A stretch of DNA of 64,000 nt from JALORV01 sp963703945 (GTDB lineage Bacteria > Pseudomonadota > Gammaproteobacteria > Burkholderiales > Burkholderiaceae_F). This document shows, in pieces, positions 38,359 through 53,300 of the stretch. The notes below the pieces were generated by a model. It saw only the letters and a list, made by a program, of their open reading frames with translations, was not told where the DNA came from and did no database searches. Position 1 is the stretch's first letter; every line of letters begins with the position of its first letter. Made by a program: the position numbers and the translations under genes. Location of the stretch: positions 234,976 to 298,975 of the forward strand of contig CAVPGM010000025.1 in the NCBI GenBank assembly GCA_963703945.1, given 5' to 3'.

Positions 38359-40230
38359 ATGTCCTCGCTACTGGGTGAGCAGGACCTTTACCTTTTCCGC
38401 GAGGGATCCCACTCGCGCTTTTATCGCCAGATGGGCTGCCATGTCGATGAGCATGGCGCAACGTTTCGCGTGTGGGCACCCAACGCGTCGGCGGTCTCGA
38501 CGATCGGCGATTGGAACGAATGGAAAGCCGGTGACTGCGCGCTGCGGCCGCGCGCTGATTCCTCCGGTGTATGGGAAGGACACGACCCGCGTGTGCAGCG
38601 CGGCCAGCGGTACAAGTACAGGATCGTCGGCCCGGATGGCCGGGCGCGCGACAAGGCCGATCCGTTCGCGTTCTTCTCAGAAGTGCCGCCGGGAACCGCG
38701 TCACGTGCATGGACCCTGGAGTACGAATGGGGCGATAGCGCCTGGATGGCGCAGCGCGCGCGTCGCAACGGCCTCGCGTCGCCTATGTCAATCTACGAAG
38801 TGCACCTCGGATCGTGGCGACGCACCGAACACAACGCACTCCCAACGTATCGGGACATCGCGCGCCCGCTCGCGGAGTACGCCGTCCGGCAAGGATTCAC
38901 CCATGTCGAGTTGCTGCCGCTGACCGAGCACCCGTTCTACGGCTCCTGGGGCTACCAAACAACCGGCTACTTCGCACCGACCGCGCGCTATGGAACACCG
39001 CAGGACCTGATGTATTTGATCGACCTCCTGCATCAGCATGACATTGGTGTGATCCTCGACTGGGTGCCGTCGCATTTCCCGACCGACCCGCACGGCCTGG
39101 CCATGTTCGACGGCACGTTTCTCTACGAGCACGCCGATCCGCGCAAGGGGTTTCACCCCGAGTGGAGCAGCGCGATCTTCAACTACGACCGACACGAAGT
39201 GCGCACGTTCCTGCTGTCGAGTGGGCTGTTTTGGCTGGAGCGCTACCACATGGATGGACTGCGCGTCGACGCAGTCGCTTCGATGCTTTACCTGGACTAC
39301 GGTCGCAGGCCGGGGGAGTGGATCCCGAATGTGCACGGAGGACGGGAGAACCTCGGTGCCGTGCAGTTCCTGCGCCAGCTGAATGAAGCGGTGTATCGCG
39401 ATCACGCCGACACCCAGGTGATCGCCGAGGAGTCGACCGCATGGCCGATGGTGTCGCGTCCGACGTCCGCCGGCGGGCTGGGTTTCGGCATGAAGTGGAA
39501 CATGGGCTGGATGCACGACACACTCGCGTACATGACGCGCGAACCCGTGCATCGCAAGTTCCATCACGACTCCCTGAAGTTTTCGTTGTGGTACGCGTTC
39601 AACGAGAACTTCGTGCTGCCGTTGTCGCACGACGAAGTGGTGCACGGAAAAGGCTCGCTGATCAACAAGATGCCGGGGGATTTGTGGCAGCAGTTTGCCA
39701 ACCTGCGGCTGCTGTATGGCTACATGTGGGCGCACCCGGGCAAGAAGCTGCTGTTCATGGGAGGCGAGTTCGGACAGCGCAGCGAGTGGGCGCACGAGCG
39801 CGACCTCGACTGGGGGTTGCTGCAGCAGCGCGAGCACGCGGGATTGGCGCGCTGGGTACACGACTTGAATGTGCTCTATCGCGGCGACCCTGCGCTGCAC
39901 GAGATCGACTTCGAGCCGCCGGGTTTCGAATGGGTGGACGCTCACAATGCGGACATGAGCATCCTCGCCTTCCTGCGTCATGGCCGCACAGGCCCGTCGC
40001 TGCTGGTGGTCTGCAACTTCACTCCGTTGATGCGGGTCAACTACATGGTTGGAGTGCCGACGCCCGGACGCTGGCGCGAACGGCTCAACAGCGATGCCGA
40101 GATCTACGGAGGCAGCGGCGTCGGTAACCTCGGCGCGGTCGACTCGGTTCCGATTCCGGCGCACGGGCGCTATCAGGCGCTGACGTTGACGATTCCACCT
40201 CTGGCTGCGCTGTTCCTGCAACTCGACTAG
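38359..40230 (+). CDS. glgB: 1,4-alpha-glucan branching enzyme
   Basis: The 623-residue GH13 enzyme cuts an alpha-1,4 chain and reattaches it in alpha-1,6 linkage. The N-terminal CBM48 domain begins CHVDEHGATFRVWAPNASAV; the barrel shows MSIYEVHLGSWRR, ELLPLTEHPFYGSWGYQTTG, VILDWVPSHFP, nucleophile Asp304 in MDGLRVDAVASMLYLDY, acid/base Glu357 in QVIAEESTAWP and Asp425 in PLSHDEVVHGKGS. It lacks the extra N1 module of E. coli GlgB (about 728 residues). The frame is intact. It opens a seven-gene operon: glgE follows after 15 bp. In GlgE pathways GlgB branches the linear maltose-built chains, so its place beside glgE fits. Confidence 0.95.
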   Translation: MSSLLGEQDLYLFREGSHSRFYRQMGCHVDEHGATFRVWAPNASAVSTIGDWNEWKAGDCALRPRADSSGVWEGHDPRVQRGQRYKYRIVGPDGRARDKADPFAFFSEVPPGTASRAWTLEYEWGDSAWMAQRARRNGLASPMSIYEVHLGSWRRTEHNALPTYRDIARPLAEYAVRQGFTHVELLPLTEHPFYGSWGYQTTGYFAPTARYGTPQDLMYLIDLLHQHDIGVILDWVPSHFPTDPHGLAMFDGTFLYEHADPRKGFHPEWSSAIFNYDRHEVRTFLLSSGLFWLERYHMDGLRVDAVASMLYLDYGRRPGEWIPNVHGGRENLGAVQFLRQLNEAVYRDHADTQVIAEESTAWPMVSRPTSAGGLGFGMKWNMGWMHDTLAYMTREPVHRKFHHDSLKFSLWYAFNENFVLPLSHDEVVHGKGSLINKMPGDLWQQFANLRLLYGYMWAHPGKKLLFMGGEFGQRSEWAHERDLDWGLLQQREHAGLARWVHDLNVLYRGDPALHEIDFEPPGFEWVDAHNADMSILAFLRHGRTGPSLLVVCNFTPLMRVNYMVGVPTPGRWRERLNSDAEIYGGSGVGNLGAVDSVPIPAHGRYQALTLTIPPLAALFLQLD

Positions 40231-40245
40231 ATAGGTTCGAACCCG

Positions 40246-42291
40246 ATGCCCAAGAACCGGGAGCCCCGATCCGCCCCAACGTCTGCTCGCGCGCTCGTCG
40301 ACGGCCGGACGCGCGTGGTGATCGAAGGCGTCGCCCCCGCCGTTGACGGCGGTCGCTTCGCCGTCAAAAGAATCGTCGGAGACGAGGTCGTGGTCGAGGC
40401 CGACTGCTTCGCCGACGGCCATGATGTGGTCGCATGTGTCGTCCGCTGGTGGCGGGAAGGCAATGACGGCGTCGACGAAGTACCGATGAGCGCGCTTGGC
40501 AACGACCGCTGGCGCGGATCGTTCGTTGCTCCTCAGGTGGGACGGTATCGGTACACGATCGTGGCCTGGGTCGACCATTTCCTGTCGTGGCGGCACGACT
40601 TCGAACGAAGGATCGACGCCGAAGACCTGCGCATCGCCGCGCTAGTGGGTGCGGACCTGATCGACGCTGCGGCTGCGCGAGCACACGGCGACGATCGTCA
40701 ACGCCTGAAGGCGTGGGCCAGGCAGCTGCGCGCACCGCAGGATTCAGCGAAGTTGCGAGACCTGGCGCTTGACGACGCTCTCGGTTTGATGGCTGCCCGC
40801 CATCCCGACCGTCGCCACGCGACCGTCGGCCCTGCCGAGTTTCCGCTGGTCGTCGATCGGCCACGTGCCGGCTGCTCGACGTGGTACGAGTTCTTCCCGC
40901 GCTCCTGCGGGCCCGGTGTCAACACGCACGGCACCTTCTCAGACGGCTATGCACGGCTCGAGTACGCGGCTCAAATGGGCTTCGACGTGGTGTACCTGCC
41001 GCCGATCCATCCGATCGGACGTGAGCGCCGCAAGGGGAAGAACAACACGCTGAATGCCACGCCTGACGATGTCGGCAGCCCGTGGGCGATCGGCGCCATC
41101 GAGGGGGGTCACAAGGCCGTGCATCCGGACCTCGGAGACCTCGATGAATTCCGCCGCTTCGTCGCGCGCGCACGCGAACTCGGCCTTGAGATCGCGCTCG
41201 ACGTCGCGTACCAATGCGCGCCCGATCATCCCTACGTGGCGGCACGCCCTGAGTGGTTCCGCAAGCGTCCTGATGGCACGGTCCAGTACGCCGAGAACCC
41301 GCCGAAGAAATACCAGGACATTTATCCATTCAACTTCGAGTCGGAGGACTGGCAGGCGCTGTGGCACGAGCTCGCCAGCGTGTTCAACTTCTGGATCGAC
41401 GAAGGCGTGCGCATCTTCCGCGTCGACAACCCGCATACGAAGCCCTTTCCCTTCTGGGAATGGACCATCGGCGAGATCAAGCGCGCGCATCCGGATGTGA
41501 TCTTCCTGTCGGAGGCATTCACCCGCCCGAAGGTGATGCATCGGCTGGCCAAGATCGGTTTCTCGCAGTCGTACACGTACTTCACTTGGCGCAATACCAA
41601 GCAGGAGCTCACCGATTACTTCAACGAGCTGGCGCACGGACCGGGACGCGAATACTTTCGTCCGAACTGCTGGCCGAACACGCCTGACATCCTGCCCGAA
41701 GTGCTGCAGATCGGCGGCCGGCCGGCGTTCATGGCGCGGCTGGTGCTGGCCGCGACGCTGGCTGCGAACTATGGCATTTACGGTCCCGCGTTCGAGCTGC
41801 TCGAGCATGTTCCGCGCGAGCCGGGTGCCGAGGAGTACCTGAACTCCGAGAAGTACGAGCTGAAGCAGTGGGACCTGCGCCGTCCGGACAGCCTGGCGGC
41901 GTTCATCGCGCGCGTCAACGCCGCGCGGCGCGACAATCCGGCCCTACAGAGCGATCGAGGACTGGTGTTCATGCCGACCGACAATCCCGAGCTGATCGCT
42001 TACGCCAAGGTCGCGCAGGCGAGCGGACAGACGCACCCGAACGCAGTGCTGGTCGTCGTCAACCTCGATTTCCACCATGTGCAGTCAGGCTGGGTGACGC
42101 TCGATCTCGACGCCTTGCACCTGGATGCGAGCCAGCCGTTTCATGTGCATGACCTGCTGACCGATGCGCGCTACCTGTGGAGCGGGGCACGCAACTACGT
42201 CGAACTCGACCCGGCGCGCGTGCCGGCGCACGTGTTCCGCGTGCGGCGCGGCGTGCACAACGAACGCGACTTCGATCCGCAGGGTGCGTGA
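40246..42291 (+). CDS. glgE: Maltose-1-phosphate maltosyltransferase
   Basis: The 681-residue GH13_3 enzyme extends alpha-1,4-glucan with maltose from maltose 1-phosphate, made here by the next gene. Residues 1-180 form the N and S domains (IEGVAPAVDGGRFAVKRIVG, then a helical insert). The barrel shows WYEFFPRSCGPGVNTHGTFS, YLPPIHPIGRERRKGKNNTL, nucleophile Asp394 in IFRVDNPHTKPFPFW, acid/base Glu423 in FLSEAFTRPK and Asp481 in NCWPNTPDILPE. The numbering of the first two residues equals that I recall for Streptomyces GlgE1. The frame is clean. Spacing to the flanking genes is 15 and 19 bp. No pathway gene is missing nearby. Confidence 0.95.
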   Translation: MPKNREPRSAPTSARALVDGRTRVVIEGVAPAVDGGRFAVKRIVGDEVVVEADCFADGHDVVACVVRWWREGNDGVDEVPMSALGNDRWRGSFVAPQVGRYRYTIVAWVDHFLSWRHDFERRIDAEDLRIAALVGADLIDAAAARAHGDDRQRLKAWARQLRAPQDSAKLRDLALDDALGLMAARHPDRRHATVGPAEFPLVVDRPRAGCSTWYEFFPRSCGPGVNTHGTFSDGYARLEYAAQMGFDVVYLPPIHPIGRERRKGKNNTLNATPDDVGSPWAIGAIEGGHKAVHPDLGDLDEFRRFVARARELGLEIALDVAYQCAPDHPYVAARPEWFRKRPDGTVQYAENPPKKYQDIYPFNFESEDWQALWHELASVFNFWIDEGVRIFRVDNPHTKPFPFWEWTIGEIKRAHPDVIFLSEAFTRPKVMHRLAKIGFSQSYTYFTWRNTKQELTDYFNELAHGPGREYFRPNCWPNTPDILPEVLQIGGRPAFMARLVLAATLAANYGIYGPAFELLEHVPREPGAEEYLNSEKYELKQWDLRRPDSLAAFIARVNAARRDNPALQSDRGLVFMPTDNPELIAYAKVAQASGQTHPNAVLVVVNLDFHHVQSGWVTLDLDALHLDASQPFHVHDLLTDARYLWSGARNYVELDPARVPAHVFRVRRGVHNERDFDPQGA

Positions 42292-42310
42292 TGCAGCGGC
42301 GTATCAGCGA

Positions 42311-45658
<3,348 letters not shown>

Positions 45659-45670
45659 TCGGGAGAAGCC

Positions 45671-46372
45671 ATGCGTGACATCGACATGATGCTGGAGCCG
45701 CTGCGCGGCCTGCTGTACCAGATCGGCGCCTTCCTGCCCCGGCTGCTGCTGGCGTTGGTGATCCTGCTGCTGGGCTGGTTGCTTGCCAAGGGCATCCGCT
45801 TCGCGCTCGAACGCGCGCTGCGCGCGATGAACCTGCAGGTGGTCAGCGAGAAAAGCGGCCTCGATCGCTTCCTTCGCGAAGGCGGTGGCACGGTGGACAC
45901 GGTCAGAATCCTGGCGCTGCTCGTTTACTGGCTGATCATCCTGATTGCGCTGATGATCGCGTTCAACAGCCTGAACCTCGAGCACGTGACCGAACTGATT
46001 GGCCGCGTGCTGCTGTTCGTGCCGCGCGTGATCCTCGCCATCCTGCTAATCGCATTCGGTGCCTATTTCGCGCGTTTCGTCGGCGCTGCAGTCACGACCT
46101 ATTTCAGCGACCTCGGCATGGGCGATGCGCGGCTGCTGGGCCGCTTCTCCGTTTACGCGATCATGGTGTTCGTCGTGTTGATCGCGCTCGACCAGCTCGG
46201 CCTTGGCGAGGTCATCCGGCACACTTTCCTGATCATCGTCGGCGCAATCGCACTCGGCCTTGCGCTGGCCTTCGGACTCGGCGGCCGCGATCGCGCCAGG
46301 GAGGCGATCGATCGCTGGTTCCGCTCGCGTCAGGGAGACGATCGCGACGATGAGCGGCTGCCGCCGCTGTAA
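45671..46372 (+). CDS. MscS-related conserved-TM-helix membrane protein
   Basis: The 233-residue protein has four or five membrane segments (LPRLLLALVILLLGWLLAKG, ILALLVYWLIILIALMIAFN, LLFVPRVILAILLIAFGAYF, VYAIMVFVVLIALDQLGLG, TFLIIVGAIALGLALAFGLG) and ends in a charged cytoplasmic tail. The repeated helix pattern with AFGLGGRDRAREAIDRW matches the TM-helix repeat proteins related to MscS channels (CmpX type). It lacks the MscS beta domain. The start has GGGAGAAG upstream and follows the treS/mak stop by 12 bp, so it belongs to the trehalose operon. Osmotic sensing or solute release coupled to trehalose supply is an attractive but untested idea. Confidence 0.8.
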   Translation: MRDIDMMLEPLRGLLYQIGAFLPRLLLALVILLLGWLLAKGIRFALERALRAMNLQVVSEKSGLDRFLREGGGTVDTVRILALLVYWLIILIALMIAFNSLNLEHVTELIGRVLLFVPRVILAILLIAFGAYFARFVGAAVTTYFSDLGMGDARLLGRFSVYAIMVFVVLIALDQLGLGEVIRHTFLIIVGAIALGLALAFGLGGRDRAREAIDRWFRSRQGDDRDDERLPPL

Positions 46373-46408
46373 CAGCGCACGCTGATCCAGCCTCAAGAAC
46401 GTTCGGGA

Positions 46409-48538
<2,130 letters not shown>

Positions 48539-48542
<4 letters not shown>

Positions 48543-50380
48543 AGCGTCGACACTCGATGCCTTTCGGGGCTGAGTTGGCCGGCGACGGTACGCGCTTCCG
48601 CCTGTGGGCTCCGCCGCCGCGCGCGTGGATGTCGAGCTGGACGTGGCCGGACGGCGCGAACACCGAGCGCTGCAGTCGCTCGAAGGCGGCTGGTTCGAAC
48701 TGTTCGTTGGGGGCATCGGCGCTGGCACCCGCTACGCGTACCGCATCGACGGCGGACAACAGGTCCCCGATCCGGCATCGCGCTGCAATCCCGACGACGT
48801 ACATCGCGCCAGCATGGTCGTCGATCCCGGGGCGTACGACTGGATCGACGCGACTTGGGCGCGGTCGCCGCTGGGAGGAGGCGGTGATCTACGAGTTGCA
48901 CGTCGGGACGTTCACTCCGGAGGGGACATTCGCCGCCGCGCGCGAGCGGCTCGACGGCCTGCGCCGAACTCGGCGTCACCGCGATCGAGCTGATGCCGGT
49001 GGCTGACTTTCCGGGGCGGCGCAACTGGGGCTACGACGGCGTGCTGCTGTTCGCACCCGAGTCGAGTTACGGCACGCCCGAGGATCTGAAGCGTCTCGTC
49101 GACGCCGCACACCAGCTTGGGATGATGGTGCTGCTCGACGTCGTCTACAACCACTTCGGGCCGGAGGGCAACTACCTGCACCTCTATGCGCCGCAATTCT
49201 TCACCGACGCGACACGAGACGCCGTGGGGCGCCGCGATCAACTTCGACGGACCCGGCAGCCGCACGGTGCGCGACTTCTTACCTGCACAACGCGCTGTAC
49301 TGGCTCGACGAGTTCCACTTCGACGGGCTGCGACTCGATGCGGTGCATGCCATCTTCGACGACAGCGAGCCAGCACATCGTCAGCGAACTCGCTGACCGC
49401 GGTCCGACGGCATGCGTGCTGGCCGGCACGTGCACCTCGTGCTGGAGAACGACCACAACGAGGCGCGCTACCTGGTGCGCGATCGCGGCATGGCCGGGCT
49501 GTGCATTGCCGACGCGCAATGGAACGACGACGTGCACCATGCGCTGCACGTGATCACGACCGGCGAGACCGACGGCTACTACGCCGACTACGCCGACCGC
49601 CCGCTCCGACAGCTCGGCCGCTGCCTCGCCGAAGGCTTTGCCTACCAGGGCGAGCCCTCGGCGTTCCGTGGTGGCGCGCGGCGCGGCGAGCCGAGCGGCC
49701 AGCTGCCCCCAAGCGCGTTCGTCATTTACACGCAGACGCACGACCAGGTCGGCAACCGTGCGTGCGGCGAGCGCCTGTCGATGCTCGCCGATGCCGACGC
49801 GCTGCGGCAGGCCGTGGCGGCCGTGCTGCTGTCGCCGTCGGTGCCGATGCTGTTCATGGGCGAGGAGTTCGCCGCGTCGACGCCCGTTTCTGTTCTTCTG
49901 CGACTTCGGACCCGAGCTGGCGGCCGCCGTCACGCGCGGCCGGCGCAACGAGTTCAGCCGCTTCGACGCGCTTTCGCGATCCGGCGTCGCAGGCGGCGAT
50001 TCCGGATCCGAATGACTTCGGAGACGTTTCGCTGCCAGCCGCCTCGACTGGTCCGAGGTCAGTCGCGCACCGCACGCGTCAGTGGCGCGCTTTCTATGCA
50101 AGCTTGTTGCGCAAGCGTGCGGCGCACATCACGCCGCTGCTCGATGGCACCGCAGCCGGCGGCTCGTGGGGAGTTGAAGGACATGTGCTTCGGGTCGATT
50201 GGCCGTTGGCGGGAGGAAGTTCGCTGCATCTGATCGGCAATTTCGGCGAGCACTGCGTCGGTGCTGCTGCCCACGGGGACGCCGATCCATCTGCAGCGGG
50301 CTGTGCCGCGCGGTGGTGGTCAGCACGTCCATCTCGAAGCGCACGGCCTGGCGGTCGTCCTCGCGCAGCATGAGCGCTGA
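48539..50380 (+). CDS. treZ: Malto-oligosyltrehalose trehalohydrolase, heavily frameshifted
   Basis: TreZ releases trehalose from the glucan end remade by TreY. The start MPFGAELAGDGTRFRLWAP is preceded by MKRRHS from ATG 48539, which overlaps the glgX stop. Seen after correction: AVIYELHVGTFTPEGTFAAA, ELMPVADFPGRRNWGYDGVL, LDVVYNHFGPEGNYLHLYAP, nucleophile Asp in FDGLRLDAVHAIFD, acid Glu in VHLVLENDHNEARYLV, VIYTQTHDQVGNRACGERL and VPMLFMGEEFAAS. Breaks lie near 48610, 48880, 48963, 49222, 49280, 49370, 49420, 49890, 49980 and 50260. Corrected length is about 610 residues. The last codons overlap the malQ/treY start at 50370. Confidence 0.88.
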
Positions 50381-53300
50381 TCTGCGGCGGCTGGCGGATG
50401 CGCTGGGCATCGCTGCCGACTACGACGACATCTGGGGGCGGCGCCACGAGACCGGCGATCCCGTGCGCCGTGCCTTGCTCGGCGCCATGGGCATCGCCGC
50501 CGACAGCGACGCGGCGATGCACGATGCACTCGTGGCGCTCGAGCGCGACCGCTGGCTACGGCCTTTGCCTCCGCTCACTGTCGTGCGCGAACAGCGGTCC
50601 GCTACAGCTGACGGTGCGTACTGCCCGCAAATGAAAGCCGCAGGTTCGAACTGCGTGTCGCCACCGAGCACGGCGCCCAACTGGCGCTGACGCCGGACAC
50701 GGTGACATCGCTGGCCTCAGTCGAAGTCGACGGCGACCGCTTCAACGAGCTGCGTCTGCAGTTCAGCGAAATGCCGCCGCTCGGCTATCACGGCATCGAA
50801 GTTCTGGCCGACGGTCGCAGCGTCGCGCGCGGCAGGCTCGCGGTAGCTCCCGCCACCTGCTATCGGCCGGAATCGGTGCGCGACGGTCACCGCACCTGGG
50901 GTCTGCCGCTGCAGCTCTACGGTTTGCGCTCGGCACGCAACTGGGGCATCGGCGACTTCAGCGACCTGCGCCGCTGTCGTCCGGACCTGCGGGCGCAGCG
51001 CGGCGCCGGCATCATCGGCGTCAATCCGCTGCACGCGCTGTTCCCGCACAGACCCGCGGCACGCAGTCCGTACGGCCCGTCGAGCCGGCTGCTTCCGCAA
51101 CGTGCTGTACATCGACGTCGACCGCCGTGACGGATTGCGCGAATGTCGTGAGGCGCAGCAGCAGGTGCGAGTCGGCGGCGTTCCAGCAACGGCTCGCCGG
51201 CGCTGCGCGCCAGCGAGCGCGGTCGATTACGCGGGCGTGGCGCAGGCCAAGCTCCAGGTGCTGCGACGCGCTGCTATCGCCATTTCGACGAGCGCTCACC
51301 TCGCGCGCCGGACCGAACGCGCGCGCGCAGGCGTTCGCGCGTTACGTCAAGCGCGGAGGGCGAGGCGCTGCACCGGCAGGCGACTGTTCGAGGCGCTGCA
51401 GCGAGCACTTCCACCGCGGCCGATCCGTCGATCTGGGGCTGGCCCGCTGGCCCGACCCGAATACCGCGACCCGCGTGCGCCGGCGGTCGCGCGCTTCGTC
51501 GCGAACACGCCGAGCGACGTCGAGTTCCACGCCTACCTGCAGTGGCAGGCCGAGCTGCAGTTGCGGCCGCGGCCGAGTTCGCGCGAGCGCCGCCGGCCTT
51601 GTCGATCGGCATCTATACCGATCTCGCCGTCTCGGTCGACCGCGGCGGCGCCGAGGTCTGGGCCAACCAGGACCTGTACGCGCTCGACGCCAGCGTCGGC
51701 GCGCCGCCCGACGCGTTCAACCTGCACGGGCAGGACTGGGGGCTGCCGCCGATGATTCCCGGCACGGCTGCGCGAGGCGGCGCTACGCGCCGTTCATCGA
51801 CACGCTGCGCGCCAACATGCGGCACGCCGGCGCGCTGCGCATCGATCACGTGATGGGCACTCGCGCGGCTGTTCTGGATCCCCGCAGGCGTGCGTCCGGC
51901 GGAACGGCACCTACGTGCGCTATCCGTTCGACGACCTGCTCGGGCCTGCTTGCGCTGGAAAGCCACCGGCACCGCTGCCTGGTGATCGGCGAGGATCTCG
52001 GAACGGTGCCCGACGACGTGCGCACGGCGCTGGCCGCGAACGACGTGCTGTCGTACCGCGTGCTGTTGTTCGAACGCGACGCGACCGGCGCCTTCAAGGC
52101 TCCGGCCGCGTATCCGGAGCGCGCGCTGGCCACCGCCAGCACGCACGATCTGCCGACGCTCGCCGGCTGGTGGGACGGACACGACATCGACGCTGCCGGC
52201 ACGAGCGGCCTGTTGGCGTCCGAGGACCGAGTACGCGCGCCAGCAAGCAGGAGCGGATCGCTCCGACCGTGCCAGCGCTGTTGCAGGCGCTGCACGGGGC
52301 CGCATCGCCGGTACGACCGACGGCTTCCGGGGCGTGTCGCCGACGCTCGCGCGCGCCGTGCAGCGCTTTCTCGCGCGCACGCCGGCGGCGCTAATGGTCG
52401 TGCAGCCCGAAGACGTGTTCGGCGTGCGCGAGCAGGCGAATCTGCCGGGCACGATCGATGCACATCCGAACTGGCAGCGCAAGCTTCCGGTGCCGCTCGA
52501 AGCGCTGGGCCGGACGACGAGCTCGCGCGTTTTCGCGACTCTTGCGCGCAGCGCGCTGCAAGGCAGCTGCGCGCCGACGCTCAGCCGCACGAGGCCGCCG
52601 CATTCCGCGCGCGACCTACCGCTGCAACTGCACCGCGAGTTCACGTTCGCCGATGCCACCGCGATTGGTCCCGTATCTCGCCGCGCTCGGCATCAGCCAC
52701 GTCTACTGCTCGCCGTACCTGCGCGCGCGTGCCGGCAGCCGGCACGGCTACGACATCGTCGACCACGGCGCGCTGAACCCGGAGATCGGCTCGCCGCGAC
52801 GACTTCGAGCGTTTCGTTGCAGCGCTGCGGCAGCACGGCATGGGGCACATCGCCGACGTGGTGCCCAACCACATGGGCGTCATGGGCGCCGACAACGCCT
52901 GGTGGATGGACGTGCTCGAAAACGGGCCGGCGTCGCGCTACGCGCACTTCTTCGACATCGACTGGTCGCCGATCGACCGCGACCTCGCCGGACGCGTGCT
53001 GCTGCCGGTGCTTGGCAATCGCGTACGGCACGGCGCTCGAAGGCGGCGAGATCGAGCTTCGCTTCGAGCCGGAACGCGGAGCGATCGCGGCTTGGTACGG
53101 CGGCTCACCGTTTTCCGCTCGACCCGCAGACGTATCCGATGATCCTCTACGCAGGTGGTGGGCGATGGCGCGGCCCCCGAGTCGATCGCGGGCGCTCGCG
53201 CGGTTGACCGATGCGCTGCGTGCGATTCCGGCGCGCGATGTCGCGACCAGCGCGGCTCGACGCGCGCCGGCGGGCGTGCAGCGGGCAACCGCGAGCTGGC

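Noticed and set aside
38788..40596. A 602-codon open frame on the minus strand
   Set aside because: It lies antisense to glgB, an intact and unmistakable enzyme; the His/Arg-rich translation has no domain. It is a byproduct of high GC.
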